From Candidatus Mediterraneibacter avicola (GTDB taxonomy: Bacteria > Bacillota > Clostridia > Lachnospirales > Lachnospiraceae): a stretch of DNA of 49,704 nt. The translations under genes and the position numbers were made by a program. Below, one piece after another: positions 8,941 through 17,374 of the stretch. Each line of letters begins with the position of its first letter. The first letter of the stretch is position 1. The stretch covers positions 1 through 49,704 of the forward strand of contig DXDR01000023.1 of NCBI GenBank assembly GCA_019115385.1, in the 5' to 3' direction. The notes beneath the pieces were generated by a model. The model saw only the letters and a program-made list of their open reading frames with translations. It was not told where the DNA came from and made no database searches.

Positions 8941-9426
8941 ATGAAATTAGTTATCACTATGAGCCGCCGGTTCGGAACAGGGGCAAGCATTATTGCAAAA
9001 GAGCTTTCTGAGAGGCTTGATATTCCTGTATACGATAAGGCATACATCGAAGAGCAGATCCACGACCATATGTATGAAAGTGAGGCTGAGGCGATCCGTA
9101 AGCTTGCAGAAAAACCGTGTATTATTCTGGGACGGTGCGCGTCTGATATTCTCAAAGACCGGATGAATGTGCTGAACATCTTCGTCTGCGCCGACAAAGA
9201 AGACCGCATTCACAGGATTATGGATAAAGACGATCTCAGCTATGATGATGCCAAAGAAAAAGTGGAGCGTACAGACGAAGAAAGAGCTTCTTACTATTAT
9301 GAACATACAGGAAAAACATGGGGTGATGTAAACGATTACCACATGATAATGGACACGAGTGAACTGGGCGTGGAAAACTGCGCCGATATTCTGATGCATT
9401 ATTTTGAAAAACTGGAATACATCTAA
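8941..9426 (+). CDS. Cytidylate kinase-like family protein
   Basis: The 161-residue protein resembles the cytidylate-kinase-2 family of P-loop kinases. The N-terminal VITMSRRFGTGASIIAKELSERL takes the place of the usual ISRxxGSGG P-loop, which in this family lacks the typical GKS/T lysine. The conserved PCIILGRCASDIL (about 59-71), an FVCADKEDRIHRI stretch and a C-terminal DYHMIMDTS strand follow. It is shorter than the usual ~200 residues, lacking part of the lid region. A GGAGG site lies nine bases before the ATG. The natural substrate is not established. It is divergent from the ArsC-like gene. Confidence 0.85.
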   Translation: MKLVITMSRRFGTGASIIAKELSERLDIPVYDKAYIEEQIHDHMYESEAEAIRKLAEKPCIILGRCASDILKDRMNVLNIFVCADKEDRIHRIMDKDDLSYDDAKEKVERTDEERASYYYEHTGKTWGDVNDYHMIMDTSELGVENCADILMHYFEKLEYI

Positions 9427-9436
9427 AAACCAGCCC

Positions 9437-9489
9437 GCAAAAAGCGCCGCAGACCTGCCTGATAGAAACAGATCTGCGGCGCTTTTTGC
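9437..9489. terminator. Bidirectional terminator between convergent genes
   Basis: Seventeen-base arms (GCAAAAAGCGCCGCAGA and complement) flank a 19-base loop. Each arm carries five A or T near its outer end, so it can terminate both the kinase-like gene on plus and the dihydropyrimidinase gene on minus, which converge here. Confidence 0.85.
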
Positions 9490-9508
9490 AAGCTGGAGCC
9501 AAACATTG

Positions 9509-10897
9509 TCACTTTGCCAGGACACTCTTTGCCCGCTTCAAATATCTTCCGTCTCCTCTCGTCCCGAGGAATTCATTGTCTTTTACGATCACTTTCCCTC
9601 TCTGCATGACAAGATCAATATCTCCTTTTACTGCCATGCCCTCATAGCAGGTATAGTCCACGGCGCTGTGCATATCCCTTTGGGTCAGGACCCTCTCTTT
9701 ATCCGGATCAAAAATAACCAGATCCGCATCGCTTCCCGGAAGCAGTGTGCCTTTCCGCGGATACAGGCCGTACATCCGGCACGGCTCTGTACAGAGGTAT
9801 TTTACAAGCTGGGAAAGCGTTATTCGTTTTTTTACAACCCCTTCCGAGTACATGACCCTGAGGCGTTCCTCCACACCCGGTGCTCCATTCGGACATACGG
9901 TAAAATCATGGGCTCCGGCCTGCTTTTCAATCCTATAATTAAACGGACAGTGATCCGTCGCCACTACGTCAAGCACACCGTCAGACAGCGCCTGCCATAA
10001 AGCCTCCTGGTCTTCTTTTTTACGCAGCGGAGGAGACATAACGGCCTTCAGTCCTTCCTTGTCATCCTGATACATTTCGTCTGTCAGCGTCAGATACTGG
10101 GTGCAGGTTTCCACCGCAAAATTTCTCTGTCCGGAAGTTTTTGCCTTCATCACTTCCAGCAGGCCTTCCCGGCTTGACAGATGAACAATATACAGAGGCG
10201 CATCCCCCGCCATTGCCGCCAGATGGAGCATCCTGTCAACCGCCTCTGCCTCGCAGCGGGCCGGACGGCTTAATGGATGATATTTCGGCTGCGTGCGGCC
10301 TTCTTCCACATATTTCTTCCGAAGATAATTGATCACGCCGTCATTTTCACAATGTACTGCGATTACAAGGCCATCCTCTTTCGCCTGACAGAGCACCCGG
10401 TAAAGTTCGCCGTCTCTGAGCATAAAATCATAGGTCATATACACCTTAAAGCTTGTTATACCTTCCTTCCCGGCAATCTCATTCATTTCCTTCAGAACCC
10501 TGTCGTCCACATGCTGGATCACTCCGTGGAATCCATAATCAATGACCGCCTTGCCGTCCGCCAGACGGTGGTATTCGTTCACCTGGTGCCAAAGGCTGCA
10601 TCCTTCCGGCCCAAAAGCCATATGATCAACAATCGTCGTAGTTCCGCCGCAGGCTGCCGCGACCGTCCCGTCATAAAAATCGTCCACTGCCCTGTGTTTT
10701 CCGGCCTGAAGGTCCATATGCGTATGTACATCCACCGCTCCGGGGAACACATATTTCCCGGAAGCGTCTAACACTTCCGCATCTCCTGCATCAAGGCCTT
10801 CCCCGATTTCTTTTATCTTTTCGCCCTCTATCAGGATATCCCCCTGAAAAACCTGTGATTCTGTAACGATCGTTCCATTTTTGATCAGCTTTTTCAT
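9509..10897 (-). CDS. hydA: Dihydropyrimidinase / D-hydantoinase
   Basis: The 462-residue amidohydrolase opens a cyclic diamide ring (dihydropyrimidines, 5-substituted hydantoins). Metal ligands of the family are visible: VDVHTHMDL (about 55-63), the carboxylated lysine in ITSFKVYMTYDF (about 150), VHCEN, IVHLSS and VATDHCPFN. Length matches the family. An in-frame ATG at 10918 exists, but the ATG at 10897 has AAAGGAGG eight bases upstream and is chosen. It is a single-gene unit with its own promoter, divergent from a YheO-type regulator that probably controls it. Which substrate is used cannot be told; no other pyrimidine-catabolism gene is in the window. Confidence 0.92.
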   Translation of the reverse strand: MKKLIKNGTIVTESQVFQGDILIEGEKIKEIGEGLDAGDAEVLDASGKYVFPGAVDVHTHMDLQAGKHRAVDDFYDGTVAAACGGTTTIVDHMAFGPEGCSLWHQVNEYHRLADGKAVIDYGFHGVIQHVDDRVLKEMNEIAGKEGITSFKVYMTYDFMLRDGELYRVLCQAKEDGLVIAVHCENDGVINYLRKKYVEEGRTQPKYHPLSRPARCEAEAVDRMLHLAAMAGDAPLYIVHLSSREGLLEVMKAKTSGQRNFAVETCTQYLTLTDEMYQDDKEGLKAVMSPPLRKKEDQEALWQALSDGVLDVVATDHCPFNYRIEKQAGAHDFTVCPNGAPGVEERLRVMYSEGVVKKRITLSQLVKYLCTEPCRMYGLYPRKGTLLPGSDADLVIFDPDKERVLTQRDMHSAVDYTCYEGMAVKGDIDLVMQRGKVIVKDNEFLGTRGDGRYLKRAKSVLAK

Positions 10898-11019
10898 ACG
10901 GCCTGCCTCCTTTTTCATTTATACGGGCCACAGTTAGAAACGCATCCGCGAATCGAACTCCCGCCAGTTTTATGACGGTTATCTATACTGTTTTCATCCG
11001 CTTTTCTGTTCTGATTTTT

Positions 11020-11048
11020 ATATTAACACCAAATATAGCTAAATACAA
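11020..11048 (-). promoter_or_regulatory. Promoter of the dihydropyrimidinase gene
   Basis: TTGTAT, a 17-base spacer and TAATAT on the minus strand lie about 120 bases before the hydA start. The 304-base region between hydA and the regulator gene holds this promoter and the oppositely directed one at 11115; otherwise I see only short inverted repeats that could be operators. Confidence 0.55.
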
Positions 11049-11114
11049 TCGAACGCCCTAATCTTTTTTAAGCCGTCTTAACTTCTTTTAGATAAAGACT
11101 GTTCGCCTGTTTTA

Positions 11115-11123
11115 TGCTATAAT
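11115..11123 (+). promoter_or_regulatory. Extended -10 promoter of the YheO-type regulator
   Basis: TGCTATAAT is a perfect extended -10; the -35 region is poor. It lies about 80 bases before the start codon. The leader contains GTAGG and CCTAC half-sites around a GGCG-CAATA-CGCC hairpin that might be an operator. Confidence 0.6.
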
Positions 11124-11201
11124 TCAATTACTCTCTATAGTGTAGGTATACAAGGCGCAATACGCCTACGCTTCAGATAAACGATATACAGGAAGGTATT
11201 T

Positions 11202-11840
11202 ATGAACGATCTTAAAAATCTGCTGATCCAGTTCGCCAGAGGACTGTCAGCCCATTTCGGGAAAAATTGTGAAATTGTGATACATGATGTGACTAAGGGG
11301 CTGGAAAACACGATTATCCATATTGAAAACGGACATGTCACCCGCAGGAAAGAAGGTGGAAGCGGCTCCCGAGTCGTCTTTGAGGCCCTGAACACCGATC
11401 CGTCCAGACTGCATGACCGTCTGGCCTATCTCACGCGCACCGAAGACGGCCGGATCTTAAAATCAAGCACCCTTTATATTAAGCAGCCTGACGGCAGCCT
11501 GGCCTACATCTTTTCCATTAATTACGACATATCCGTACTGACTGCCGCAAGCGATGTGCTCTGCACGCTTCTCCTGACAGGAGAAGAAAAGAAACAGGAA
11601 GAAAAAGCTGAAAGCGCGCCCCAGATCACCCACAGCGTCAGCGAGCTTCTTGATTTATTGATCGAGCAGGCGCTCGCCGAGGTCAGAAAGCCCGTAGCGC
11701 TGATGACAAAGGAAGAAAAAATCCATATTGTCAAATATCTCAATGACGCAGGCGCTTTTTTGATCACCAAATCAGGAGACAGGGTAGCTTCCCTGCTGGG
11801 CATATCAAAATTTACGCTCTACAAATATATGGACAGCTAA
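11202..11840 (+). CDS. YheO/DauR-type PAS-like transcriptional regulator
   Basis: The 212-residue protein has an N-terminal YheO-like PAS domain (residues about 5-115, including HFGKNCEIVIHD and YIFSINYDIS) and a C-terminal helix-turn-helix (about 170-212) ending in VASLLGISKFTLYKYMDS, the typical recognition helix. Relatives such as DauR control catabolic genes for amino-acid-like compounds. A GGAAGG site precedes the ATG. The gene is divergent from hydA with both promoters in the shared 304-base region, so it is the likely regulator of hydA. The ligand is unknown. Confidence 0.85.
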   Translation: MNDLKNLLIQFARGLSAHFGKNCEIVIHDVTKGLENTIIHIENGHVTRRKEGGSGSRVVFEALNTDPSRLHDRLAYLTRTEDGRILKSSTLYIKQPDGSLAYIFSINYDISVLTAASDVLCTLLLTGEEKKQEEKAESAPQITHSVSELLDLLIEQALAEVRKPVALMTKEEKIHIVKYLNDAGAFLITKSGDRVASLLGISKFTLYKYMDS

Positions 11841-11841
11841 A

Positions 11842-11883
11842 AACAGGCTGCCAAATTGAAGAAAATCAATTTGGCAGCCTGTT
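11842..11883. terminator. Perfect 18-bp hairpin after the regulator gene
   Basis: Arms of 18 bases pair without mismatch around a 6-base loop immediately after the regulator stop codon. The plus side has only GTTACT after the stem, while the minus side has five T, so it may mainly insulate the lipoprotein gene that converges from the right. Confidence 0.75.
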
Positions 11884-11948
11884 ACTATGATCCGGGCCGT
11901 TCCCTGCGGAGCAGGCGCCCGTAATCCTCTTTTTCCCTACAGATCTTT

Positions 11949-13121
11949 CTACTCGGCTGTGGCGTCTCCAGACGCAGCGCCGTCAGACGTTCCGTCTTCT
12001 GTCGTGCCTGTATCTGCAGAAGAGCCGTCATCCACTGTGCTGTCGTCGGTTGATGTGCCGTCATCTCCGGCAGTATCCGCAGTATCTTCTTCCTCACCGG
12101 TAATAATGGTCACTCCCTGGTCGATAAAGTCTATCTTATTCCAGTTTTTCTCGTTGACTTCAATCTCTGCGGCATCTTTCCACTCTTCAAGAAGAGAATC
12201 ATACTGCTCCTGCTTTCTCTCCTCTATGATTTCCGTCTTCTTTGCATCCGTGGCGTCGCGGTCAAGCAGACTTGTAAGCTGCGCCACATAGACACCTCCG
12301 TCAGTCTCAACAACACCTGTCACATCTCCTACTTCAGCCAGCGCATCTGCAGCGGCGATCAGGTCGGCATCATAAGTCGCGCTTTCTGAATCAAAAGTTG
12401 CTGTCTGAACCTCTGCGCCTGCTTCCTGGGCAACAGAAGACATATCTTCTCCATTTGTCACACGGTCGGAAACGTCCTGCGCGGTTGCCTTTAAAGACTC
12501 CTTCTCTTCATCGGAAAGTTCCACGGAAGTCCCTGAAGAGTCAGTCGTTGTATAAGCGAAGAATACATAATTCATCGCTTTCTGCGCAGCTTCTTCATCA
12601 GAAACCTCCTCGTCAACTCCCGCTTTCATCGGCTCTTCCATCTTCGTCTGGATCGTTACAAGTTCCAGATATTTTTCAATGTCTTTCTTATAGCCGGACA
12701 CGGCTTCTTTTGCCTCGTCTGTATTATCCTCGTCAAACTTCTTTGCCGCATCGCTGATCGCATCCTGCTCTTCCTCTGTGAGACTGACCCCATACTCCTC
12801 AGCGTGCTGGGAAATCAGATACATATTCTGCAGGCTCTCCAGAAGTCCGTCCTTTGTAGTCTCTTCCGTTGTTTCCCCGTCATATTCCTGATTCCACATA
12901 TCCTCCGCTGTCATTCCGCTCATCATACTGAGATAGTATGATTCATACTGGGCCTGGGTCATTCTGGCATAAAAATTGGCAACTCCCAGAGTAACCTCTT
13001 CCCCGCCCACTGTCATAACTACCGCTTCTGTATCCAGAGAGCCGCTGCAGCCCGTAACCGCCGTTGCAGCCAGTGCTGCTGCAGCTGCAGCTACTGCAGC
13101 TCTTTTTCTTAATCGTATCAT
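11949..13121 (-). CDS. PrsA/SurA-like peptidyl-prolyl isomerase lipoprotein
   Basis: The 390-residue protein begins with a basic n-region, an Ala-rich hydrophobic core and a lipobox-like AVTGC, so it is probably a membrane-anchored lipoprotein. Residues about 25-180 are helical like the SurA N-domain; the stretch ALAEVGDVTGVVETDGGVYVAQL (about 260-285) matches the end of a parvulin domain. Such proteins help fold exported proteins. The C-terminal ~45 residues are a low-complexity Asp/Thr/Ser/Gly tail. The ATG at 13121 has GGAGG seven bases upstream; an earlier in-frame start at 13142 has no site. The parvulin domain appears divergent, so isomerase activity is uncertain. Confidence 0.85.
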   Translation of the reverse strand: MIRLRKRAAVAAAAAALAATAVTGCSGSLDTEAVVMTVGGEEVTLGVANFYARMTQAQYESYYLSMMSGMTAEDMWNQEYDGETTEETTKDGLLESLQNMYLISQHAEEYGVSLTEEEQDAISDAAKKFDEDNTDEAKEAVSGYKKDIEKYLELVTIQTKMEEPMKAGVDEEVSDEEAAQKAMNYVFFAYTTTDSSGTSVELSDEEKESLKATAQDVSDRVTNGEDMSSVAQEAGAEVQTATFDSESATYDADLIAAADALAEVGDVTGVVETDGGVYVAQLTSLLDRDATDAKKTEIIEERKQEQYDSLLEEWKDAAEIEVNEKNWNKIDFIDQGVTIITGEEEDTADTAGDDGTSTDDSTVDDGSSADTGTTEDGTSDGAASGDATAE

Positions 13122-13222
13122 GTATAAGCCTCCTCTTCTCACGCCGCGGATCCCTTACCCTTCATCTGACCCCTTTTCCGGCGCCGGACATAACTCTGTT
13201 TTGTGTCCGCACATACTGGTAT

Positions 13223-13251
13223 ATTATAACGCGTTTTTTTGTTCCTAACAA
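13223..13251 (-). promoter_or_regulatory. Promoter of the PrsA-like lipoprotein gene
   Basis: TTGTTA, a 17-base spacer and a perfect TATAAT on the minus strand lie about 100 bases before the start. The rest of the 362-base gap up to 13484 holds the hairpin at 13301 and about 130 bases of GC-rich sequence without a recognisable gene. Confidence 0.75.
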
Positions 13252-13300
13252 GTAGAAAACACAAAACAGTCACGAATATTGTAACAATTCAGCCATCTGT

Positions 13301-13346
13301 CATCAGGAGACGGATTTATGCTTGCATAAGAATCCGTCTCCTGATG
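13301..13346. terminator. Bulged hairpin downstream of the TerY-P-like operon
   Basis: A 22-bp stem has an apical TTTATGC-TT-GCATAA section separated by a 2-base bulge from a 15-bp lower stem. It lies about 140 bases after the last gene of the zinc-ribbon operon. There is no T-tract. The same apical section and bulge recur in the hairpin at 41824, so both belong to one repeat or RNA-structure family. Confidence 0.6.
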
Positions 13347-13483
13347 TGCAGATGTGCTGAGCGCCAGTCTATGAGGAAAATGGCGGCGCCAGCCGCAGTA
13401 AGCACGCAGTGCGGTTTTCCGAATGGCGCGGGCTGAACTGTTACCGGATATTCAGATCAAGGTTCAGGTGTGAACGGCAAGGA

Positions 13484-14191
13484 TCAAGGCGCCCAGTACC
13501 ATTTACCATCTGCCTTTATTACGGTCATCGACATTTCGTTGCTGTCTTCCATGCCCGCAACCGTAGCGCTCATCTCGACTTGCAGAGTTTTTGCCGCATC
13601 TATATCAAGATCAAGCCCTTCTTCTTCATATAATTCTTCCAGATAATCAATGTCCTCATCGCTCATATTTTCCGCGCTGGTTATATCATAATCTATCTTA
13701 ACGCCGCCCACAAGATCGGACATGCCAAGAAACGTTTCCATCTGGGAAGCGGCCTCTTTCCGGCTCATTCCTTCTTGTTCCATCATTACAGAGACCATAT
13801 CAGGATGCATGGCAGAAAGTATCTTTTCTCCGTCTGCCTTTTCTATCCCTTTTACCAGAGTCTTGATCGGCCTTTTATAATCATTAGATGTATAAATGAA
13901 AAATCCTGCAATGCCTCCGACTAACAGTACAGCCGCCACTCCGATGGCAATAAAGACCGGCGTTTTATTGCCCGGCTTTTTCCGTGCCGGTGCCGGAGCT
14001 GCATACGGGCGGGAGCCGGTCCCGTTCATTCCCGGATTTCCCCCATTGTTCATTTTTCCCGGTCCGGGCATCTCTCCTGAATCCATACGGCCCGTCTGCG
14101 GGCCGCCTGTACCGCCCTGAGCTTTCGCGCCGCAAAACGTGCAAAAATCGTCTCCGTCAAAAATTGGTTTTCCACAGTTTCTGCAAAACAT
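13484..14191 (-). CDS. Zinc-ribbon membrane protein, last gene of the kinase/phosphatase operon
   Basis: The 235-residue protein starts with a zinc ribbon (CRNCGKPIFDGDDFCTFCG, Cys pairs at about 3/6 and 17/20), then a Gly/Pro/Met-rich linker, one membrane helix (about 80-100) and an extracytoplasmic domain of about 130 residues that resembles the DUF4878-type (NTF2-like) domains often found behind such helices. The ATG at 14191 has GGAGGG seven bases upstream; a start at 14209 overlaps the previous stop but is less likely. It follows the repeat-containing zinc-ribbon gene after 17 bases. Function is unknown; it could sense conditions outside the membrane. Confidence 0.85.
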   Translation of the reverse strand: MFCRNCGKPIFDGDDFCTFCGAKAQGGTGGPQTGRMDSGEMPGPGKMNNGGNPGMNGTGSRPYAAPAPARKKPGNKTPVFIAIGVAAVLLVGGIAGFFIYTSNDYKRPIKTLVKGIEKADGEKILSAMHPDMVSVMMEQEGMSRKEAASQMETFLGMSDLVGGVKIDYDITSAENMSDEDIDYLEELYEEEGLDLDIDAAKTLQVEMSATVAGMEDSNEMSMTVIKADGKWYWAP

Positions 14192-14208
14192 CTTTTTCCC
14201 TCCTCGCA

Positions 14209-14574
14209 TTACAGATCACCCGGAGTGTTGAAATAGTGTTCAAACTCGGGTGTATCTTCTTTGGTCTTTACTACTACCTTTGGTGTTTCCGGTGATGGCC
14301 CTGCCGGAACTGTCCCTGGAGCCGTGCCATACCCTGCCCCCGGAACTGTCCCTGGAGCCGTCCCATATCCTGCCCCCGGAGCCGTCCCTGGAGCCGTGCC
14401 ATACTCTGCCCCCGGAGCCGTGCCATACCCTGCCCCCGGAGCCGTCCCTCCTGCCCGTCCGGCCCATGCATTCTCATCTTCTGCCGTCCAGGGCCTTACC
14501 GGAGCTCCGCAGGCCGGACAGAATCCGCCTCCTTCCGGTATCCTTCGTCCACATTTCCCACAAAATCTCAGCAT
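14209..14574 (-). CDS. Small zinc-ribbon protein with Gly-Thr-Ala-Pro repeats and a conserved tail
   Basis: The 121-residue protein has a zinc ribbon (CGKCGRRIPEGGGFCPACG, residues 5-23), a central run of imperfect GTAPGAGY / GTAPGTVP repeats (about 43-90), and a charged C-terminal part ending FEHYFNTPGDL. That ending nearly matches the last residues of the kinase in the same operon (FDQFFQKTGDL). It has no membrane segment. A GGGAGG site precedes the ATG. It is probably a scaffold or client in the phospho-signalling module; that role is inference from position and the shared tail. Confidence 0.85.
   Translation of the reverse strand: MLRFCGKCGRRIPEGGGFCPACGAPVRPWTAEDENAWAGRAGGTAPGAGYGTAPGAEYGTAPGTAPGAGYGTAPGTVPGAGYGTAPGTVPAGPSPETPKVVVKTKEDTPEFEHYFNTPGDL
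14303..14448 (-). repeat. Imperfect tandem repeats inside the zinc-ribbon gene
   Basis: About 145 bases consist of units built from GGCACGGCTCC, GGGACAGTTCC and GGGGCAGGGTATG-like blocks on the minus strand, encoding the GTAPGAGY/GTVPGAGY run. The blocks are similar at the DNA level, so copy number may vary by slippage. Confidence 0.8.
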
Positions 14575-14586
14575 ATTTCCACCTCC

Positions 14587-15273
14587 CTAGAAACTGTTGC
14601 AGATTGCATCTACAATCTCGCGGTATGTATATTCTTCCAGACCTCTTCCCGCTGTAGACGGGTAATGTATTACATTGTTCCAAGTATTTGTGATCTGTTC
14701 CCAGTACGGCTTCTGTGGGGAAAAGAGCACCAGCCGCTTTCCTGAATTCGAGATAAACGTCTCTGTCTGTTCGTCTCCCCACCATCCGGTCAGTTCTGCA
14801 AAAGTCTGGGGCATTCCCTTGGGATAATTCGGCGCTGTCTTTCCAAATCCGATTTCATGGGTTGAAGCGTCTGTCCACACAACGATAACATTTCTCCTCT
14901 TTGTCCCTTCTTTGCTCCAGTCCGACTTGATCGCGTAGGCAAGAGCCTCCAGGCCGTCCTCCGGCTCATCTCCGCCGCCTTTTGCCGTGATGCTCTTCAC
15001 GCATGTCTCAAACTCCTTTGCCTGGGCCGGAAGTTCAAAGAAGTTTGTGGCAAACATAGCCCGGTCACCATCCGCCAGATAATCCCGGAACGCGATGACG
15101 CGGATCCTGAGACGGTCAATACTTTTTTGCTTTTCATTCATAACCTTGATCACATCATCATAGAAATTGAGGGCATTCTGCTTCACCGTATCAATAACGG
15201 GAGACATGCTCCCCGTCGCGTCAATACAGAATACCATGTCCACATTGTACTTCATTGTCGTCAGATCACTCAT
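14587..15273 (-). CDS. TerY-like von Willebrand factor A domain protein
   Basis: The 228-residue protein is a single vWA domain. The metal-ion-dependent adhesion site is complete: DATGSMS near residue 18, a Thr-bearing loop, and VVWTDAS near 130. The layout (IDATGSMSPVIDTVKQNA, GGDEPEDGLEAL) is close to bacterial TerY-type vWA proteins, which occur with a PP2C phosphatase and a kinase in the TerY-P triad described by comparative genomics. A GAGGAGG site precedes the ATG. It lies between the kinase and the small zinc-ribbon gene. It is likely the cytoplasmic, metal-dependent scaffold of the module; targets are unknown. Confidence 0.9.
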   Translation of the reverse strand: MSDLTTMKYNVDMVFCIDATGSMSPVIDTVKQNALNFYDDVIKVMNEKQKSIDRLRIRVIAFRDYLADGDRAMFATNFFELPAQAKEFETCVKSITAKGGGDEPEDGLEALAYAIKSDWSKEGTKRRNVIVVWTDASTHEIGFGKTAPNYPKGMPQTFAELTGWWGDEQTETFISNSGKRLVLFSPQKPYWEQITNTWNNVIHYPSTAGRGLEEYTYREIVDAICNSF

Positions 15274-15302
15274 TTTAGTTCCTCCTCTGTCCTCTCTATT
15301 TT

Positions 15303-16382
15303 TTATAAATCACCGGTTTTCTGAAAAAACTGGTCGAATGTATCCTTCCTGTCCTCTGGTCTGATCCCTCTTCCAAAAATCAGTTTCGAGGGCCGTGCCG
15401 CTCCATCCGGCCTGTTGTCTCCTTCCGGAAGATTTTCCCGCTCAGATTTCATATCCTGCTCTGATTCTTTCTCCGCATCCTTACGAAAATCTCCTGCTGA
15501 GACGCTCCGCTGCGTCTTTGTCTTCTCCTGCTTTTTCTCGAAAAACAGCCAGGCATCTTCCAGCCTTATTCTTTTTTCCGGATCCTTTTGCAGCATCCCT
15601 GTCAGCATCGGCCTCAGCTTTTCCGGAACCGAAGAATCACAATGTAATGTATCGCCGTTTAGCAGCGCTTCAAACGGATAAGAATACTTATCCACATCAA
15701 ATCCCACCTGTTTTCCTGTCAGGATCTGATGAAAAACGAGTCCCAGGGCAAACACATCCATAGCCGAATCCGGTTTCCCCTTTTCTTCTGCAATGATTCG
15801 GAACACTTCCGGAGCCATATACCACATATCACCATGGATCTCCTCAACGTCCGAGGGCGGGGCATCCTCCCTGAAACAGCTGTCAAAATCAATCAATTTT
15901 GCAGTTATCGCCCCGGAATCCAGCCTCTTATACAAAATATTATCTTCTTTAATATCACTGTGCACGATTCCCTGCCTGTGCAGTTCAAGCACCGTGTGGA
16001 GCAGGACACGGCAAAGCCGTATTTTTACACTCAGCGGCTGGCTGTAGACCAACTCTCTGTCCACAGATTCTATTTTTTCTGTTGTAATATAATACTTGCT
16101 GCCGTACCGGAAAAACTGATCGATCCGGACCAGGTTTCCATCTGAACAATTATTAACCGTTGTATACAGCTTTTTCATTTTCTCTTCGTACTGGCTGCAC
16201 AGCTTCTTTTTGCGCTCTACCACTTCTTCTGTAAGAAGTTCTGCATAAACAGGGTATACCGGGGACAGAAATTCTTTTATAAAATATGTTTTTCCGTTTT
16301 TTCGTGCAAAGCCCCACTTTGAAAAACCACTGTTATCTGCCGTCAGATCAGCTTCCAGCTCATAGCCGTTTATCGTCTTCAT
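15303..16382 (-). CDS. Serine/threonine protein kinase
   Basis: The 359-residue protein has a eukaryote-like kinase domain (about 1-285): the ATP-binding lysine in YFIKEF (about 36), the catalytic loop HSDIKEDN (about 141-148), DFD replacing the metal-binding DFG (about 164), and MAPEV (about 189). Kinase sequence is followed by a charged, probably disordered linker and a C-terminal FDQFFQKTGDL tail shared with the zinc-ribbon protein at 14209. There is no membrane helix. Its start overlaps the PP2C stop by four bases, so kinase and phosphatase are translationally coupled. The family is known to autophosphorylate; substrates here are unknown. Confidence 0.92.
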   Translation of the reverse strand: MKTINGYELEADLTADNSGFSKWGFARKNGKTYFIKEFLSPVYPVYAELLTEEVVERKKKLCSQYEEKMKKLYTTVNNCSDGNLVRIDQFFRYGSKYYITTEKIESVDRELVYSQPLSVKIRLCRVLLHTVLELHRQGIVHSDIKEDNILYKRLDSGAITAKLIDFDSCFREDAPPSDVEEIHGDMWYMAPEVFRIIAEEKGKPDSAMDVFALGLVFHQILTGKQVGFDVDKYSYPFEALLNGDTLHCDSSVPEKLRPMLTGMLQKDPEKRIRLEDAWLFFEKKQEKTKTQRSVSAGDFRKDAEKESEQDMKSERENLPEGDNRPDGAARPSKLIFGRGIRPEDRKDTFDQFFQKTGDL

Positions 16383-17344
16383 GCCTCATCCCTCTTCTGA
16401 TACAGTTCATAGCCGTGCCGGTATTCCGACCACTGCCGGAAAAGCTCCTGTTCAGTCGTATCTGGTCCCAGGGGATATACCCGCTGCAGATACTCAAACC
16501 TGTACTCAAAAGATTCTCTCATTTTATGGAAGCTGCCGTATCCGATGCTTATGAGGCTCATCGTATAGTCATCTCCCGCCACATCTCTGAATCTCTCATC
16601 CAGCGCGTTCTGCCACTGCACAATACTTTCACCAGCCAACAGCGTGTCCAGAAGGAGCTTTTCAAATTCCATAGGGGACTTCAGATAACCGAAACATCCG
16701 TCTGTGGCCGCCATTATTATACACGGATGCTCAATCCTTATTTTTTTCACATTAATATGATAGGGATGGGAAGCAGACACTACATTATTCATTCCGGCAT
16801 CCTCACGTAAGTTCTCCATTGCGTCAGTAACCGGAAGATCATCCACAGAAACCTGCTTCAACCCCTGACTGTCCAGAATATACACTCTGGAATCACCGCT
16901 CCACAGGAAATCCGCCAGCACTCCATTCTCGTTTTCGCACAGGACCGCAGCCGCCAGAGTGGACGGGAATTCCTTTGTCATACTGCCTTTAAGCACAGTT
17001 CCCGCGCCACTTTTCTGCCTGAGGCCGGAAAGTCTCGCATCAATAGCCTTCTTTAATGAGACATCTGAAATTCTGTAAACCCTTTCATCTTCATCCCAGC
17101 TGTCCTCAAACCAGCCGCACATGGTATCAGAAAGCACTCTGGCCGCAATATAGGCCCCTGTCTTTCCGCCCAGATCCTTATATACTCTTGCCCCGCTTCC
17201 CCCGCACCCGTCAAATACGGCTGCAAGGCCCGCTCTCTCATTTACAGACAGCAGAAAACTGTCTTCTCCTTTTCCGGGGATCTTTTCTCCGTGGACCACA
17301 AAGAACTGATCCATTTTGTCTAAGAAATTATTTCTTTTCTGCAT
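16379..17344 (-). CDS. PP2C-type protein phosphatase
   Basis: The 321-residue protein has PP2C motifs: GEDSFLL (motif 1), VFDGCGGSGARV (motif 2, metal-binding Asp-Gly), LWSGDSRVYIL, and AATDGCFGY with a later VAGDDYTM carrying the metal-binding aspartates. PP2C enzymes are metal-dependent Ser/Thr phosphatases and here most likely reverse the action of the adjacent kinase. No membrane segment is seen. The gene sits between the zinc-ribbon membrane gene (31-base gap) and the kinase (4-base overlap). Confidence 0.92.
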   Translation of the reverse strand: MQKRNNFLDKMDQFFVVHGEKIPGKGEDSFLLSVNERAGLAAVFDGCGGSGARVYKDLGGKTGAYIAARVLSDTMCGWFEDSWDEDERVYRISDVSLKKAIDARLSGLRQKSGAGTVLKGSMTKEFPSTLAAAVLCENENGVLADFLWSGDSRVYILDSQGLKQVSVDDLPVTDAMENLREDAGMNNVVSASHPYHINVKKIRIEHPCIIMAATDGCFGYLKSPMEFEKLLLDTLLAGESIVQWQNALDERFRDVAGDDYTMSLISIGYGSFHKMRESFEYRFEYLQRVYPLGPDTTEQELFRQWSEYRHGYELYQKRDEA

Positions 17345-17374
17345 TTTATGAATCTCCGTTATCTGCCCGCTTTT

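Noticed and set aside
10945-10970. GTTCGATTC on minus, like a tRNA T-loop
   Set aside because: The flanking bases do not form a T stem and no other tRNA arms can be folded around it.
14303-14448. CRISPR-like array
   Set aside because: The repeats are in frame, encode a GTAP-type protein repeat, and have no unique spacers.
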